From the NCBI GenBank assembly GCA_024663395.1, contig JANFAH010000007.1, forward strand, positions 930,001-994,000: 64,000 bases of DNA, given 5' to 3'. The number at the start of each line of letters is the position of its first letter. Position 1 is the stretch's first letter. This DNA comes from Pisolithus tinctorius (taxonomy: Eukaryota > Basidiomycota > Agaricomycetes > Boletales > Pisolithaceae). The notes under the pieces are model-generated. The model made no database searches. It worked only from the letters and a program-made list of their open reading frames with translations, and had not been told where the DNA came from. The position numbers and the translations under genes were made by a program. Of this stretch, positions 48,351-60,959 are shown in pieces.

Positions 48351-49821
48351 TTATTTCAACTCCGGAGTATCTGCGTACAGTGTCTTCATTCCAGTGGGCG
48401 GATGCCGATCGCCAACTGTCAAATTAGCTTTCTCGACGAATGTACGGATCTCTTGAACTTCTTCCGCCAAAAGGTGTACATGAGCGCTGTCAAGATTCTC
48501 CTTCAGGTACTGCAACAGGTTTAACGTGATGGCTGAGTTGTTGAATCCGAGTGAGTGATTTTTAACGCAGTACCTTGATCCTTTTTGTCCCCGGGATAGG
48601 GATAATGTCGTTACCCTGCGCGAGATCCCATGCAAGGGCCACCTGCGCAGCCGTAGCATTGTGATGTTGACCCAACTCCTTCAGTTTATCTGCTAACTTT
48701 AAGATGTTTGGGAAGTTCTCCTTCGAATACCTACGGTACTTTCAGTGTCGTCGCCGGGGAGACACGTCCATGGAAAGAGGCCTCACCTAGGAATGTGTCG
48801 TCTATAATCATCTTCAGCAAAATCATCGGGGGATTTCTATCCTTGTCATTCAGCGTTCTCGTTCATGTTCAAGCAATTCAACTCACATATTGTCCAGTGA
48901 GTAGCCCTCTTCCGACAGGTGAATACGCAACAATTGTAATACCAAGCTCGCGCGCAGTCTGCAAGAGACCTATCTTGGGATCCTCGATGTCCAGCGTAAA
49001 TGGCGAGTACTCGACTTGGAGGGCTGCAATCGGATGCACGGCATGCGCACGGCGGAGGGTATTCGCGCTGCATTCACAGAGACCGAGGTATTTCACCTTC
49101 CCAGCCCTGGGAAGACAGGATAGTTTCTTCTGTAGGTGAAGATCCAGTCATTCGAACTTACTTGACAAATTTTGCCATAGCTCCGACCGTCACCTAGGTC
49201 GGCGAGTAGTTAGTACCTCATCATTGCCAACATTTATGTGCGCACTTCAATTGGCACTTCAGGATCGGGACTGCAAGTCGCGTGGGTGGTAGGTCACTCT
49301 TCCACTGTCATCAAGAGTGTCACTGACCGATGCAAGTAATATAGGTCGATCGTCTCTACACAGAGACGACTCAGCGACGCCTTTAAACAAGCTTCAGCAT
49401 GTTCCGGAGATCCGTTGATACCGGAGGGTTTGCTGATGTCAAACCCGAACTTGGTAGCAAGGAAGATCCTATCGCGCTTGCCTGTGCGCGTGAACCTGGC
49501 TAAGTGTTATGCGCCGACTCAACCGCATCGACACGGGCAAGATTGCACCATTTTCCGATGAGTTCCTCGCTATCTCCGTATGCGTTCGCTGTGTCCCAAA
49601 GGGTGCAACCATAGTCGAGAGCGGCGTCCAGAACCTGCAGAATAGTTGCTTAATATTTTCGCTACTGGCGGTAGAATGGGCGTGGGTCATTATGCCATTA
49701 GGCTCACCTTAAAACGCCCTTCGTCTGGCTCAGTCGGGCCGTAGAACGCAGATAAGCCCATTGCACCGAAACCGATGGCAGAGACGTCAGTATCGCCAAT
49801 ATTGCGTGTTGGATAAGACAT
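48351..49821 (-). CDS. Aldo-keto reductase
   Basis: Starts '[19 protein letters not shown]' at 49821 and ends '...[10 protein letters not shown]' at 48351. The aldo-keto reductase barrel and catalytic tetrad are visible: Asp and Tyr in '[15 protein letters not shown]', Lys in 'IFLATKFG', and His in 'LYYLHR'. The later motif '[15 protein letters not shown]' and the cofactor-binding '[20 protein letters not shown]' are those of the NADPH-dependent AKR13-like enzymes common in fungi. Substrate is not predictable. Several short introns interrupt it. A degenerate copy of the whole gene lies about 3.6 kb to the right. Confidence 0.85.
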
Positions 49822-50599
49822 GACGAAGTTTCTGTGTCTGGCCTAGCAACACGATAGAAGGTTAGCATTCTTTTATATCTACTGCAGGTATTATGTATGA
49901 ACAAGGGATGAAACAATGACGTCCCCCGGCCGGCTTGATATCTTCAATCAGAATTACGCAGTGGTCTTGACCTACATAGAAGTTCTCTAAGGTACACGCC
50001 TACGTGTCGATTCGGCATGCTCGTTATCAATTACCAATCACACATACGTACGATAGCCCGACACGGCGGTAAACTTTGATTCAAGTAAAATACATGGTCA
50101 ACGAACGGGAGCCGATTTAGGGGCTTTTCAGACTAATTAAATCATATCTGCTCAGATAAATGTGGTAAGCAGCTAAGGGATTCTTCTGGCACTCCCACTT
50201 CCTGAAAGCACATTACAGGTATTTACGATCATTGCGTTGCGAAGAGGAGCAAGACAACTATCCCAAGCAAGATTGTGCGCCACCTGTGGCCAAATGAGCA
50301 CAGTATTTCACGGAGTACAAATCGGAACTATAAACTGTCAATCCAGAAATACAGCCTGAAGACAAGCCATCAAATATGGACGAAATGAAAGGTTGCTTAA
50401 CCTGCTATGTGGTGCTCTCATCGTCTGCTTGGACAATGTCTGGTGTCAGTGCACACACCAAACCGGTGGGGTAATACAGCCCACAGCCCCCCAAACCGCA
50501 GAGGTCTCAACCTGGGTCCAGTCCGGATCAACAACCACAGCAACAACGATCGCTGCACCGAAGAAGTATGTGTTGGTAGGAAATAGTCAACAAGTGTGG
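49822..50599. other. Intergenic region, no gene seen
   Basis: This lies upstream of the aldo-keto reductase. Short open frames only. A Thr-rich open frame at 50393-50611 (+) has no recognisable domain. Confidence 0.5.
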
Positions 50600-51180
50600 C
50601 ACGGTGGGTAGCATTTCCCCCTTGCCTAACACAGAAAAATATATGGGGGGATGGTAGCATTGATACAACCGCGATGGACGAGTACCAATTGGTCCAGCAA
50701 GTGGCCTGGATTGAATGTCAACGAGTCAAAATCAAAATAAGACTGATCTTGTCTACTTATGAACCAGCATGGTTGTTGCAATGTTTGGGCCGTGATGATA
50801 CTGAAAAATGCCAATATGATGAACCAGCAACAGAAACGTTGAGACCAGATGGTAATCCAGTGATCAGCATTGACGATGCCTCATATGACTAGAAAGCCTA
50901 TATTCATTGCCAGGAGAATCAAGGACTGCAAATGTCAGTGGTGAACAGGTAGGCACCTCGCTTAACAACCTACTAGGACGCTAATGATCTGCACGTCGCC
51001 CGCGACCATCTTCATCAAATTTCCCCACGCAATGAGGTTCGTCTGATAGTGACCACCATGCAGGCGTTGGGTCTTGCAGAGCTCATGCCACATCCTGTAG
51101 ATATACCCCAAGGAACACAACATCAATATCGTGTCCAGCAAGGAACAACTACGTCGTAGAAGAGAGCAGCGTGTCACAGG
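50600..51180 (-). pseudogene. Possible remnant of a fungal multi-membrane protein gene
   Basis: Hydrophobic peptides are encoded in the same order as in a family of multi-pass membrane proteins of unknown function common in mushroom-forming fungi. They are 'LDTILMLCSLGYIYRMWHEL' followed by 'RLHGGHYQTNLIAW' (51150-50980), and then 'WSQRFCCWFIILAFFSIITA' (about 50850-50790). The peptides lie in open frames broken by stops, and no full-length exon set could be assembled. This is either decayed sequence or a gene I could not splice. Confidence 0.3.
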
Positions 51181-52300
51181 GGTCAGAACGCCAGCCAGGT
51201 GTGGATATGCGTACCGCCTTTAAATTTTGGGATTGAGATCAGCATCTGCCTCACGGTTCGGATCTGGTACAGGTTTCGATGGCGGGGGAGGTGATACGCC
51301 TGACATAGCGGGAGGTGGCATGTTGGCATTAGGAGGTATAGTAGGGAGAAATTGTAAGGGGATGGCTGGTGGTGGAAGTCGAGAGACTACTCTTACCTGA
51401 TGATCGTAGTGGGCGCGGGTTACTTTAGTAGTCGAATAAGTGGGCTACCAGGGTGACCTGACAACCGGCGAGTCGAAGGTGAGTCACCGCGAGTTAGTAG
51501 ATTGACGGACAGCTGACCAGCCCGGACCTGCAGGCCAGAACTGTTTCCTCGGTTGTCGTCAATTCTAGAGGAATCTTGTGAAGACCGTGGTGTTGCCATG
51601 GTGGGAGCGCTTATAGACGGAGAGAAGAGGTGTGTTTGGGGATCGTTTGTTTTACTAGAACGGTTCAACAAGTACTTGTCAGCCGTGGTGGGGCCATATA
51701 CGGAAGTGTTCAACCAGACCACCATCGGCTCACTGAAGGTGCCGCCGGTATTCTAAGGTTCCGTGTATGTTCCACATAGCAAGATGAAGGTCTGGCGACT
51801 AGTTAGAAGAATCCACACCTTACAACTATTGAGTGACTTACCATGAGCTCTGTAGATTATTTCGCTTTCAAGACGGAAGGCTGCCAGTGTGCCGGTCCCA
51901 AAGTCCCCCCCTTCCCCGAATAACGAGCACCAATGGTGTCAGTGTCATGAGCGCACACCCGCTAAACGTCGTTTCTTGGCATTTTTCAACATCAGATCAC
52001 CCTAATACCTCATCCCTTGGTTCGTCGGCTCGGCAAGTACTCGCAGTCTGGTCACATCCAGCTATATAGTAGGATAAATCTTATGTCCTCAACGTGTGTT
52101 ATGCATCCGAATATTTTGTTCTATATATGCCACATTCATTGCAAGTTCCAAGTTCCGATTTATTATGATCTTGGTAAGGAACTCACCGTAAGTCACCCAC
52201 TGGTCATGAATATTTGGAGGTAGGAGAGGGAGTGATGGAAGGGAAAGAAAGACGGAAAGCAGGAGGCGCGGTTAATGGATAAGGCCGATTGTTTTCGGAC
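51181..52300. other. Stretch with unassigned Pro-rich frames on the minus strand
   Basis: A minus-strand open frame from about 51390 to 51221 encodes a Pro-rich tail ending 'DPNREADADLNPKI', and another with an ATG at about 51600 runs to 51420 ('MATPRSSQDSSR'). They may be exons of one C-terminal tail, but I could not join them convincingly or recognise a domain. The rest of the stretch shows nothing. Confidence 0.3.
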
Positions 52301-53440
52301 CAGAAGTTACCGATCACCAACCGTCCAATCAGCTTTCTCGACGAATCTATGAATTCCCTGAGCTTCCTGCGGTGCCGACCAGGTTCTCCTGCAAGTACTG
52401 CAACGCGTACAACAAGATCCTTGAGCTCGACAGGTCCAACCGAGGGATAAGAAAACACTACCTTGACCGTTTTTGTCCCCGTAATAGGGATGATGTCATC
52501 ACTCTGAGTTGACCCGTTACCTTCAGCTTGTCTGCTAATTTCAAGATATTCGGGAAGTTTTCCTTCGAATACTTATATTACGCCTTGCCATTACCGGGGA
52601 GAAACATCCATGGAAAGGACCCTCACCCAGGAATGCGTCGCCTACAATCATCTTCGGCGAAGTCTCCGGAAGATTTCTACCGTTCTCATTCAACGTCCCC
52701 ATTCATACCTAACTGATTCAGCTCACCTGTTGTCCAGTAAGTAACCCTCTTCCGACAGGAGAATACACAACAATTGTAACACCAACCTCGCGAGCAATCC
52801 CCGAAAGATTTATCTTGGGGTCTACGGCCTGTGCCTGACGGAGGGTGTCCGCGCTACACTCGAAGAGACCGAGGCATCTCGCACTCCCGGCCCTGAGAAG
52901 AAAAAGATGGTTACTTCTCTAGGTATGTGTATGGTGATTGCAACTTAGTTGACGAATTCTTTCATAGCCCTGATTGTCATCTGTGTCAGAGCAATCAATT
53001 AATACCCCATCGTGACCAACATTTGTATGCATACTTCAATTGGCACGTTGGGACTGGGACTGCAAGTTGCGGGGTTCGTAAGCCACTCTTTCATCGTCAC
53101 GAAGAGTCGCTGACCGATGCAGATAATATAAATCGATCGTCTCGATACCGGGGCGAATTAATGACCTCTACAAACAGGTTTCAGCATTCTCCGGAGATCC
53201 ATCGACTTCCTAGAAAGTGCAACTATAGCCGAATGCGGTATCTAAGACCTGCAGAGTCGTTACTGTCAAGTGAATTACATTTTCATCGCGAACGGCAGAT
53301 TTGGCGAGGGACACAAGACTCACCTTGAGACACCCTGGAACACGGATATGCCCATGGCACCGAAACCGATGGCGGACACGATCATCACCAATTTTGCGAG
53401 CTAGACATGACATGACAAAGTTTCTGTGTCAGATTAAGCA
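52301..53440 (-). pseudogene. Decayed duplicate of the aldo-keto reductase gene
   Basis: Base-by-base reading shows clear similarity, in the same orientation, to the intact gene at 48351-49821, introns included. The stretch beginning 'CCCTCTTCCGACAGG' (from 52747) matches 48903 onward, and 'ATCGGTTTCGGTGCCATGGG' on the minus strand (near 53365) matches the nucleotide-binding start of the enzyme. The copy is not functional. After the equivalent ATG (53408) it reads Met-Ser-Ser-Ser-Gln-Asn-Trp-stop, a two-base deletion shifts the frame near 53385, and about 60 bases are missing around 52821. Many substitutions are present, so the duplication is not recent. Confidence 0.85.
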
Positions 53441-53931
53441 AGTCGGCGACTACCAGGTCAGTAAGAGGAAGAGAAGGCGAAGTAACAAAGTGAAGTCGAT
53501 ATCTACCATTAATTGTGTTCATGACTAAGAGGTGACATCGCTCGACTTTAAATTCTCATTCTACTCAGTCATGCGACACGCAGAAAATGCGTCACACGGG
53601 AAATTGCACGATGGGCACACATGATTATATGTGGAAAAAGTGTATTCGCTCCAGAGTCTGTTTATCTGTGAACTGGCAGAATACACGTTCCCAAAAAGCC
53701 CAACAAAGGAGGGAGCCAACTGTGGGTCCGGACCTACAGGAGAAATAAGTGCGTGGGCATGGGTTTTGAATCATCCAGAAACGGCCCGAATGCCTTCCAA
53801 GGACGTACCGTGACTGTCGAGTGCAATGAAGCCTAGACCTTGTACTTTACATACATCGGTCGTCAGCAAAGACAGCAGAATTCCGAAGCCGTACAACGCC
53901 TAGGCTGCTCCAGCTCGAGGCTTCTCAGAGA
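53441..53931. other. Intergenic region, no gene seen
   Basis: This lies between the start side of the decayed aldo-keto reductase copy and the 3' end of the TFIIE alpha gene. Only short open frames without similarity were found. Confidence 0.5.
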
Positions 53932-55645
53932 CTACGAGTGCAACTGGAAAACTTCGAAGTACACAGTATACTCGTCAGGGGTCATCGACTCTTGGTCCTC
54001 TTCAGTGACTTGGGAGAAGGGCTTCGGTACCCCGTTTACTAGGGAATGGTTAACTTTCAAAACCCCGAATACCCACAAGATACCGTCGACACATACCAAG
54101 GACGAAAGGATCGCGCTCACTGCTATTCACAGTGTAAGTCTCCCGCTCCACGACAATGTGTTCTGATTCTATTTTTGTAAATTTCGTTGCGGGGATGCCA
54201 ACATCCTCGACGGAACGAGACCGCTTGCGAAACTCGTTCAGCGAGTCCAAAAATCCGACGGTCGGCTTCTGGTCTTCGTCCCCCCCAAGCTCCTCACTCG
54301 CGAATGCAGGCGGAGTCGCCTGAGCGGATGCTGCGTTTGACGCTGCTAGGGAAGCGTAGTATTGTTCGTAATCTATCGAGCTTCCAAATGTAATTATTGT
54401 CCCATCAGTTCCACAGAAACTCACAATCGAATTCGACGTCAACGGCTGGCTTAACATCTTCAGCCACCACTGGAGACACCTGAGGGGCGCTTGATGGCCC
54501 AATGGTTCCCAGGCCCCTTAGCGTGTCATCAGTGGATATCTCGATAGCGTTTCCACTCGTAGTCATAGAACGAGCGCTTTCTTGTATTCCGAGCGCGGTA
54601 AGATCGCCAGTGATGGTGCTTTTCAGGTGCCAAGACGGCATGATATTCTGCTGCCGCTTAGCTGCAGCCTCCGCGTCCCGTTCTTGCTGCCTCGTCGCTT
54701 CATCCTTGTCCAGCGACATGATGATACCAACTCCGTCATCTTGCTTGGGCGCGGACGAGGACCCGGCGACCTTGAGTCCAGGATATTGACCAGCCTTTTG
54801 TTTTTCAGTATCCACAGTGTTGTTCTTAATCCACGCAGGCACGTCCAGCCTGGAAGACGCGTAAGCCTGCATGTAAGAAGGAGTGCCAGACGTACACGGG
54901 AATAACCATGGACTCGGTCTTGCGCAACCCCTCGATTATGAACCTCATTTGTCGGTTGAAGCGTTGCATCCGATCCTGACTGCCCTTGACGCTCTCAGCA
55001 TTCTCGTTATCCACGACCTCGGCACCACATATCTCGCAGATGAAAACACCGAGATGGAAGTTCATAAGTTTGTCCACTTCTAGCGGCGTATACGACTTGC
55101 CGCATCGAGGACAAAGGTAACCCTTGTTGTCGAGCTCCTGTAGCCAGAAAATAATGTAGATTGTCGAGGATGATGAGAGGGTTTCGCAACTGACATTTCG
55201 CAGGCCCGAATCAATTATCCTTCGCATCTCCGCAATGCGCCACTTGACTACGTCACAGAAATGCTTGTAGTCTATGTAGTAATATTGTCTGCCCACTGAT
55301 CTTTGAGCACCTTCCTTGAGCTCGTTTTGGCGATACCTGAAATTCAATCAATGCTGACGCGGATCAGAGACGTTGTAGACTCACACATGTATGAGACGAT
55401 CATTTCCAAGTACTGCCATTAGTTTGTTAAGCTCTTTTGCCTGAAGGCCCATTCGACCAGCCAGGTCATCGTCCTTGAGACTGGTGGAATTCGCAGTCCG
55501 TTAGGGTTTGACAGGGTGCAGGGGATACTCACACTGGATGGCGAGCCAATTGGTCTAAGATAATCACATACTTGGGTTCATAAAATGCCCGAGCGACGTG
55601 TTGAACGAGCAGACGAAGGGTGTCTCGCTCCTCCTTGGTCGCCAT
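53932..55645 (-). CDS. TFA1: Transcription initiation factor TFIIE, alpha subunit
   Basis: Starts 'MATKEERDTLRLLVQHVARA' at 55645 and ends 'EVFQLHS' at 53932. The N-terminal winged-helix region ('ILDQLARHPVLKDDDLAGRM', 'YYYIDYKHFCDVVKWRI') is followed by a C4 zinc ribbon: 'LCPRCGKSYTPLEVD' with 'FICEICGAEVV'. The acidic C-terminal motif 'KPFSQVTEEDQESMTPDEY' is diagnostic of fungal TFIIE alpha. The subunit forms TFIIE with the beta subunit and recruits TFIIH to the RNA polymerase II pre-initiation complex in the nucleus. Several short introns interrupt the gene; 302 bases separate its start from the stop of the upstream uS7 gene. Confidence 0.9.
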
Positions 55646-55747
55646 CCAAGAGAACGCTTGAAGACGTTTGATTACTAAGCAACAGCAAATATTATACGCG
55701 TGTTTAGGGGGATGCATTGCTCAAAGAAGGGCACGGCTACAGCACTA

Positions 55748-56888
<1,141 letters not shown>

Positions 56889-57738
56889 AGTGTCCTGATC
56901 TTGCGGATGGCCGGAGTAAGCCTTTGATGACGGAGGTGCTTGTATTTGTGGCTGTTATGCCTGCCTTGCCGCCTTTGCAGTTAAGGTTTCACTCCAGCAC
57001 GGATGTAGCCGAAAACATTATAGTTTTCGGCTACCTCCGGAGTATGGTGCTGGCTTCGTTTTTCAACTCCGCCCCGGCATGGTTCGGCAAGTGTTCACTC
57101 ACAGGTTCTCGCCGAGTCGCTTGAACTTGTGGACACATAAAATAAAAATCAGGCCTATACTAACCGTACTAACCGTTGTATTGAATTTTTCCGGTCTTGA
57201 GGGGTCGTTGAAACGAAATTCCATGAATCCTGGCTCCCAACATGATGCATGACCACAAGCCTGGGAATATAATGCGTAGTGCACCTCATGTCTAATGTGC
57301 CCGTGACCCCGTCGCCGAAACATGGAAAACCAGATTGGCATGCCTCTTCAAAACCGGTTCACCACGAATTTAAATGACGGATTGGAAAGCTCCCAGATAA
57401 TTGTAACTGATATCGCTTTCCCCTACGGATACCGATGCTAACCTATGGCGCCTGTCCTGTAGTTCATCTCTTTATTCCAAAAGCTGCTGAGGCTTGCCCG
57501 TAAGCACTCGCTGGCGGGCGTTCTTTTCAGCTTGTTCTCGTTCTTGCGCCGCCACCTGCTCAGGGTTGTAGCCAGAAGTGGCCAGCGGAGAGCGCAGCAT
57601 CGTTCAGGTGTGCCAATTCCATTAGCAGCTGCGTTGGTCGGGAGTACTACCGGTACCCAGACTGTCCTTGTTTCTCGTATTCCTACAAGAAATATAACGC
57701 CTCGTGGTGATGAATCCGGTCCTCCACCACCTTCGGAC
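56889..57738. other. Divergent intergenic region with a hairpin
   Basis: This lies between the starts of the RPS5 gene (-) and the WW-like membrane-protein gene (+), so it holds both promoters. It contains a perfect inverted repeat at 57005-57034. The frame of the right-hand gene is open back to about 57532 but has no ATG before 57739. Confidence 0.5.
57005..57034. repeat. Perfect 12-bp inverted repeat upstream of RPS5
   Basis: GTAGCCGAAAAC (57005-57016) and GTTTTCGGCTAC (57023-57034) are exact reverse complements separated by the six bases ATTATA. The element lies 117-146 bases before the RPS5 start codon. It could be a dimeric protein-binding site or, if transcribed, a hairpin in the RPS5 leader or a leader intron. 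Confidence 0.6.
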
Positions 57739-60666
57739 ATGCCCTATCAAGAAGGCCGCGAGACAGGGTCTCAGCGCTTGTCAATGCAAGACCTCGAGCC
57801 CCCATTGGCATGGGCGGACCAACCCAACGACTCTTCATACTGCGAATCCGGGAACGGGCTTCTATCACCCCCACTTTCCCCATACGAAGCAGTCCAGGCA
57901 CACCCAGGCGCGTTCAGTCTCCGTGAAGACTCTCAGGACCTTCACCCGAACCCTGAGGACAAAGATGCATCGGGGTCCGCACCAAGTGCGCCTACCATCG
58001 GCATGCCCGTATCAAACTCCGACCTACCTTCCGAACATCCTGATCGCTCCCTGTCATCCCAAAACTTTGATAGTGGACTACCTGGCACACCGTACGTGAT
58101 CGACCCGCTGATGCATCGTGGATATCAAGCTGCTGTGTCACGGAAAAGCGGGGGATCCAACGGAAGCGTGAAGTCCTTTGGTAGCCTAGCATCTGCAGGG
58201 CGGGCATCATATCGACAGCATACGGGGCCAAAACCTCACAGTCGGTCACCCAGCTTCCGCAATTCCCATTCTGCGGTTCAATCTCTCGCAGTACCGGGAC
58301 CGCACGTAACAACACAGACCGAGGCAACATTAGTTGAAAGTGGTGCCCAACGTTCAAGCCATTCTTTCCATGCTGTTGCTATGGAACCACATGCTACTGT
58401 AGAAAGTGAACATCCGCGATTCGTGCAAATGACGAGTGCAGACGTCAAGCGATACCAGCGCAACTGTTTCAAGTGAGTGTTCTAACCTATGTACCCACCA
58501 AGAGTAACCAATGAGTTGGGTGTACTGAGCAAAAAAGTATAAGGAACCCCGATAAGAGTAATTACAAGATAGATGCGATGCTGTACAAGTACCCACTTCA
58601 TGAGTGAGTATGGAGATCGGCATACATGTATTGCCTACCGACATCGTTACCTGAAACTGTCGGAACAGTAATAATCTCCCGGCCGAGTGGAAAGCCCATA
58701 GGCATCCCGAAGGGGCTCTATTCTACTTGCTTGATCGGTCGGTCGCTCGTGGGCGCCAGCGAACGTTCACCGAGGTTGATGTAAATGATGAAGACATCCG
58801 TGGTGATGTGGAGTACTTTAGTGGTTTCCTTTGGGGCGAACTACGACACGAGGTGGATGAGAGAGGGTTGCAAGACTCACTCAATCTCGATGAAGTACAA
58901 TTGGTGGTGGAGCCACGTTCCGACGAGAATGGGGTTCTGTGTTGTTACTACTTTGTGGATCCCACAAACCGGTCACTATTTTGGCTGGATGAGTGGGAAG
59001 CACATGATGTCTTTTCTGCCTGCAAGGGAGTTAATACGCTTTCTCATAAAGGTAAGTTAAACTTTCTGTTGTCTGTAGACTCCACCTTAAGTTTCACCTT
59101 CTCTGGTGTCAGGACTAGCAATTCAAGCTCACTACTGGTAAATCGAAATGGTAAACTTGCATTCGAACTATTAAACTGCCATTTGACTGACGTTTTGTTA
59201 ACAGACTTGGTGCTTGGATTGATCAACAAAGTATTTGCAGGGGACACTGGGATCTATACCCTACGCTATGCAAGGTTACCGAGGAGTTGAAGCAGGAAGC
59301 AGTAGATATGATTGTGCACGCTATCTGTGGTAAGTCGGTCTGTCAAATATACACTCTCAGCCGCTTGTTTAGACATCCAGACCATCTCACTTCCAATGTA
59401 TCACCGGCTCCTCTTAATACCGGAGAACTGGAAAGCTTTCTTGGCTTCCTCACTTACGTGAAGCGTATGTATGATGGTTTTGAACACTTTCGTCAAACCC
59501 TGATTACACTATTGCAGCCCATGACCGAGGGCATGGTGCAGTCGTTTTTGGTATTTCATTTCTTATTCATTGCAGCGGACGCTAACAGCTACTCCTGCTA
59601 GGCCGCATCATGAAGATGTTCTGTGAGACATTTACTCAACGCACACCATTCAACTGATCGATCTATAGACCTCAACTACTATCTAAACTTTCACGGTGAA
59701 CCATGCGCTCGACTCAATTTTGACCAGAGCGTCCATGGTTGGAAATATCGTCCTTCGGTAATAATGACCGTCTGTACCCCACTGCTGTTCTTTTCGCCGA
59801 TGACCAGCATTCGAAACCTTAATTCAATGTTCGTAGATGGCATTGTCAGCAGAGAAAAGTGGAATGCATTCATAAAGCGGATGAATTCATACTTGACAAA
59901 CACTAATCTTCTGGTATGTCTTCCCCCCTCTTCTATCATTCCGCTTGCCGTCTATTTTTAACCGACGATCGTGCGGAATGGTAATAGGCAACGGTACTGC
60001 TGAGCGCGAACGTTGGGTTTTTATCTATCCACACAGTGGATGATGGTAACGGGACTACCTTGAGGCAGATCTCTAGTTATCTGTCCCTCATGGCTAGCTG
60101 TTCAAGTATCCTTGTCGGCTTAATCTTGGTCCGTCACAACCGTACGGAAAGTCCCAACTTCGTATTTGCTGCTGTAAGCTCAACCATTGCGATTCTGTAA
60201 ATGATACCTGAGACGGTGGGTAGGCCAAGTTCTTGGATGCTCTGTGGCATCCAGTACATGGACTAGAGATTTTGGCTATTGCATACAGCTTGCCACACGC
60301 ATTCTTACTTTGGGGGTAAGGTCCTGATATCTTTCGCTTTTTCTACGACTGACTTGTGCACACCTGCTACTCTGACTGAACTCGATACTCGCACTCATCT
60401 CCACCACAATCCTGTGTCCTAGCATGATACTTTTCTTTATCGCCCTCTCTGCTGAATGGTGGAACCCAGGTAATCTCACGTCGTGGGTGATCGTCGGTAT
60501 AGCGATGTTGGTTACCTTATTGCTCGTGGGTTGGTGCACGTGGACTTCTCGGGACAGAGTGGGCTATTGGTGGTTCCAAGCGGATCCGGCTCAGCCCTGT
60601 GCTGACGATGATCGCGAGGGTGATCTGGGTATGCAGGAGATTTCGAGGGCAGACCAAGGCGGGTAA
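57739..60666 (+). CDS. WW-like, multi-pass fungal membrane protein of unknown function
   Basis: The first ATG in frame (57739, 'MPYQEGRETGSQ') begins a disordered Ser/Pro-rich region of about 240 residues. A WW-like segment follows ('LPAEWKAHRHPEGALFY' and 'RTFTEVDVNDED'). Then comes a well-conserved domain ('ELRHEVDERGLQDSLNLDEV', 'DENGVLCCYYFVDPTNRSLF', 'WLDEWEAHDVF'), and the C-terminal third carries at least four hydrophobic spans (for example 'GNLTSWVIVGIAMLVTLLLV'). I associate this architecture with agaricomycete proteins of unknown function. Introns are short, and the stop is at 60664-60666. The exact exon count in 59300-60300 is not resolved. Confidence 0.75.
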
Positions 60667-60959
60667 ACGGCGAAGGGACGAGCCTCTGCTTAGTGCAAGC
60701 GGTCAATTTCGATCAGGGCTCTTTTCTTTTCACCTTTCTCTCCAGCAGGCTGCGTTACGCTAGTCACGTATTGACATCATGCATATATATTTGGTGCTCG
60801 CTATACCTGACTAACTTACACCGAGAATTCGGATGGCCTTGATTTTTTGTGTACGCTCCACCATCTAGAACAGGCCCCCGGGCAATATAAGTGGGGTGGG
60901 AAAAACAGGGAAGCGTTTTCGACCCACCTACCCACACTCGACGCTCAAATATTTGGAGA

